The position numbers were made by a program, and so were the translations under genes. A stretch of 64,000 nucleotides of DNA, from contig ML210155.1 of the NCBI GenBank assembly GCA_004369085.1, positions 62,001-126,000 on the forward strand. Reading direction: 5' to 3'. This DNA is from Coprinopsis marcescibilis. Its lineage: Eukaryota; Basidiomycota; Agaricomycetes; Agaricales; Psathyrellaceae. The notes beneath the pieces are model-generated. The model was not told the origin of the DNA. It did not search any database and was given only the letters and a program-made list of their open reading frames with translations. Below, one piece after another: positions 60,449 through 64,000 of the stretch; position 1 is the stretch's first letter, and each line of letters opens with the position of its first letter.

Positions 60449-60882
60449 CAATACGACAATCGCGATGGTTGTAAACCTAAAAAGATCGACTACCGAAAAG
60501 GTCCGAGCACCTTGCAAAAGTCCATTGTCCTCACACTGCGTCATCTTCTTCACTTAACTTCCTCCCGCACAGCAGCTGGATCTTCGAATCTCAAAGTTTT
60601 CAATGATAACTGTACAAACCTCCCACTGATCCTGCCAGCCACAGAGGAGATTGAAAGAATTAAAATAAAAGGAAACAGTACGACAGAGCAACTACAAAAC
60701 TAGATGCAACATTCGAGAAAAAGGCGCGGGGATGAAATCGTATCGTATCATATCCTCGTCATGACATGCGTTTACAACTGAAAAAGCCCATATCCTACTC
60801 CACCTGGCATGTACCTGTATTGTCTTCCACCGCAAACTATAAGGGTCCCATCTAACCACCAGAATATTATAATCCCCACCAA
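60449..60882. other. Intergenic, nothing recognised
   Basis: Promoter of the ARMT1-like gene plus the 3' flank of the next minus-strand gene. No gene seen. Confidence 0.35.
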
Positions 60883-63800
60883 TCATCTTCTTACATGCCC
60901 TTTCTTCGACTTGGCATCCCGAGCCCGTCTCCTCCTCTTCGGCAATTCTCCATCAGGAGGACCGCATGACTCTGCACCAGAGTGGCCGACCTCGTCGTGA
61001 TCCCGCTTCGAGGGGACAGATACCCGATCCCGGAGCGTGTTCGAGGAGACAACGGGTGGTTGGCGGTCATCCTCCACCTCGTTCGGTCCAGGGTTGCCAA
61101 CGAGACCGTTCATCCTCTCCAGCAACGAGCCCCTCGAATGCGGTGATCTCTCCCGCCGGGGAGGTGGCAGCCTCTCTCTCTCCCACTCCTTCTCTCTCCC
61201 CCACTCCCTCTGTCCCCTATCTCTATCCTGCCACACACGTCGCTCATCTACGTGCAGGGGGCCCATATCGACGTCTCCAAGCTGCTCAGGCGCCCTCTGC
61301 CGCACGGCCACAGGAGAACCAGGAGCTAACCCTACCGACCTCTGGATTTCAAGAATCTCTTCCTCGAGTAGTCCAGCAGGAAACACAGCTCGTGTAATCT
61401 TCCCCAACGGACTGTTGCGTCGACCCCTCCGACCCTGATCATCCGCACCCGTCGGGAGCTCAGTAAACGCGGTATGGGACGGTTTCGGAGGCAAGGGGTG
61501 AACAAACCCATGGCCTCGACCCCGTGTTGGAGAGTGTGGGTGGGCCGACGTCCTTCCGCGCTCAGATGATGGTGGAGACCCGGTGTCCCAAACCCTGTCG
61601 ATCTCCATGTCTGCTTCGAGAGGCTCATAGACTTTCTCCGGGGGCGGCGGTGAGATGGGTCGGGGAGGGCGAGGTTTATAGCCATCATCTTGCTGTCTCC
61701 TCGGTTCTGGCTTAACGGGGGCACGAACATGTCGCTCTGGACGCTCGCGTGAATGTCGCCGCTGAGAAGGGTCCGAGGTAAGTGACTGAGACCACAATTC
61801 GACGAGAATGACATACCGGCTCGTAGGGAGGTCTGTCATAAGCAGCGGTGGAAGACGACACCATATGAGGGGGTACCGAGTATGCGTTGGCCCGTCTGCT
61901 ATCGTAATCCTGAGGTGGCTGCAAAAAATAGGTTAGCAGATGCGGAATCAGGGGCCAACATGACATACTGGGGACGGTGCACGCCTTGGCGCTCGTTGGT
62001 CAAGCTCAGACTGTCGTGGATGAGGCTCGGGTCGATGATCATCGTATTCCTGAAGCAAGTATACCTCATCAGAACAGGCATCGCTTAAACTGAAGAATGT
62101 ACGAACCATTGAAGCCCACCGCCTCTTTGCATGCTCGGGTTCTCGTTCCCGAGGGCGAATGTCATGCTCGCGATGTGGAGCAACTGGAGGAGAAGGAGGC
62201 TAATCCGATGTCAGAACACAGTGCTCTCCCACGTATGAGAAAATCACTTACTCGTTCATAACCCTGCCTCGCAGACGAAGGTGGACGTTCATCGCGCAAC
62301 CTGTCCCGTCTGTCCACCTCAGGTTCATGTTCCCAACGTACAGGCGGTGCCGGGTCAGGAGGCAATACTTTCTGAGTCTGTCCATTGCTTGCGTATCGAT
62401 CGCTCTTCAAGGGTATTTGATTGGTTCCGCTTGCGTGTCTGCTGTTGAATTCTGGTCGCTTGCCAACAGGCGGGCGTCCCTAAAAATCTGAGTTGCAAAG
62501 AAGAACCAGGCACAAGTAAATTAGAACATACCCTAGGTTCTCGAAGTTCTCTAGAAGACCCATTCGATGGCAAACGGGGAGTAGTGTCAGCGGGACCATG
62601 TCGACTGTTGTCTGCAGCAGGGCGCGATGGAGGCACGGGAGACAAAGGTCGTGACCTCTCAACGGGCGAAATCATCGCTTTCGGGCCCGTCGGCAATTCA
62701 CGATCATATCCGTGGCCTGAGCGAATCGGTCCTGTCGCAGGGGCTCTAGCAGACCCAGGGTCCTCGCCGTATCTTCGATCAGGTTCCACAGGTGGTAATG
62801 GCTGAGTGTCTGTCTGTGCCAAGTTTCTACCCGCACGAGGGCGGGGAGGACCCCGAGTATCAAGATACTGCTCTCGAGCAGGTCTACGATCACTCGTCGT
62901 TGAATTGACAGGTGGTGGCCAAGCATCCGAACGTAAATTCCGGAGACCGCTCGTCTGGACGGGAGAACTTATTTCTCTCGGTGGGCGACGATCGTCTTCA
63001 AGAGCTTCAGTGTACCTGGCCCTTGTCAGTTCATTTTCTGGAGCGCGGATGTCATGACCTAAGTTTAGAGACGATGTGTCAAGAGAGAATCGATTTAGTT
63101 TAAATCTCGGCGATGTCCAACGGGGTATGAACGTACGATGTAATATGCCAATGTCAGGGCTTGGTGATCGACGATACGAAGCTCGAGGATCACGATCTGA
63201 ATGCCGACTTTCTCCATCTGACCTGCCTTGAGTGGAGGTGTAAGGTGGAGAAGCGACCGCACTGCCTGAGAGCGACCGTATAGGCCCGTTGGATTGAGCG
63301 TATTCTGGTGAGGGTCGCCCTCGCGCGTATTCGTAATCGTCACGGCCGAAAGAACGTCGGCTTTCGGTTTGTGCAACAGGTTTTGACCTTGAAGGAGGTT
63401 CATCCACCGGTTCAACTTCGCTGTCTCGATATCCTGTATGAGCCTCAGGGCTCCGTTGTCGAGATCCTAAAGGTTCTGACTTAAGGTGAGTTGCTTCAGG
63501 TTTGGTTGGACCGAATCTTGATGGTCTGTCCTTTCGTTTTGCCGGGGCGGGAGGAAGTACCTCCGATGAGGGCTTCCTAGCATCCCTTCGTACTTCGCGT
63601 TGAACTGCGGGGCTGCGGTGTGGAGGCGACGGCGACCGATGTCCTATAAGACAGAAGGGGAAGGAAATCGAGATGAGAAAGGTTTGCCACGGGAGTTAGA
63701 TTTATGGAGGCGAAAACGGAAAGAAAAGAATGAATTCCAGGATTCGGTCCAGGGCTCGGTACAAGGGAGGTGGAGCGGGAGTCGGATTTGTGGGGGGCAA

Positions 63801-64000
63801 TATGAAAGAGAAGCATGGCGGAATATGGCCTCGACCAGGCTTTGGTAAACCTGGGAGACCGGGACGCAACACACAGAGTCGAGGGGGCATGACTGAGGCG
63901 GATAACGTACTAGATGCAGTAATGGGTTCACTACGGGAAGGATAATGGTGCGAATCTGGTTGTCGTGGCGGTGAGTTGCGGCCTATGTCTCTTCTCTCTC
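60883..64000 (-). CDS. Arg/Pro/Ser-rich disordered protein, 3' part (5' end outside window)
   Basis: Exons I can place: 63643-63137, 63058-62532, 62479-62252, 62199-62107, 62049-61969, 61918-61817, 61761-60883; all join in frame for about 805 residues. Further upstream, 64000 to about 63912 is open in a matching style (RERRDIGRNSPPRQPDSHH), so the gene probably continues off the right edge; that junction is uncertain. The protein is rich in RRSPSP-like and RPP blocks (ASYRRSPSPD, RPRPPRPISPPPPEK, EREWGREKEWERERL order-like charged runs) and ends KRRRRARDAKSKKGHVRR. It has no folded domain I can name. RS/RD-rich composition suggests an RNA-associated or splicing-speckle protein, but this is inference. 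Confidence 0.7.

Noticed and set aside
61151..61210. CTCTCTCTC run as a promoter element
   Set aside because: It lies inside the last exon of the Arg/Pro-rich gene and encodes its charged REWGREKEWERER-type segment.

Overview
The window reads as nuclear DNA of a mushroom-forming basidiomycete (Agaricomycetes). Nearly every gene is cut by short introns of about 48-110 nt with GT-AG (rarely GC-AG) borders and CTNAC-like branch sites. The gene set is also typical: a fungal tyrosine-kinase-like (TKL) kinase, F-box-like paralogues, a very long G-alpha subunit, a cellular RNA-dependent RNA polymerase and an intron-containing tRNA. I rebuilt exon chains by eye from splice signals, reading frame and family conservation. 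No transcript data were available, so single exon borders, especially microexons, are predictions.

Left part (1-13 kb) is the dynamic region. A TKL-kinase gene (4296-6765, minus) has a second copy of its 5' end and about 1.3 kb of upstream DNA at 1-1538. That copy carries a 127-bp tandem duplication and a 128-bp hAT-like MITE absent from the other copy. Between the copies lies an F-box-like pseudogene split by a 1,024-bp terminal-inverted-repeat element full of TTAAGA motifs. Two intact F-box-like relatives (9553-10972 and 11229-12610) lie beyond a Derlin (ER-associated degradation) gene.

Middle part (13-42 kb): a single-pass membrane protein; a secreted App1-type (DUF2183) phosphatase-like protein; an atypical 620-aa G-alpha lacking the catalytic glutamine; a 5.4-kb stretch without recognisable genes; an RNA-dependent RNA polymerase of the RNA-silencing type; the proteasome ATPase Rpt6, divergent from the GPI-anchor GlcNAc-transferase catalytic subunit; a D-amino-acid oxidase; an aquaglyceroporin; and a short oxysterol-binding protein.

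Right part (42-64 kb): an AT-rich repeat zone with an 11-bp tandem array; tRNA-Glu(CUC) with a 30-nt intron; a PARP-type zinc-finger protein with a Lys/Ala/Glu-rich tail built from symmetric exons; a NIPA-type magnesium transporter; an Hsp20 protein with a long Gln/Ser-rich N-terminus; a small Cys-rich secreted protein; a disordered hypothetical protein; a DUF89/ARMT1-type protein with several microexons; and the 3' part of an Arg/Pro/Ser-rich disordered protein that leaves the right edge.

The genes do not form one pathway. Three relate to protein turnover (Derlin, Rpt6, F-box-like proteins) and one to RNA silencing. I saw no CRISPR, phage or bacterial-type operon. The most unusual signals are the TTAAGA-rich transposon with its broken F-box target, the MITE with a natural empty site, the Gln-to-Ser G-alpha with a predicted 4-nt microexon, and the symmetric-exon array of the PARP-finger gene.
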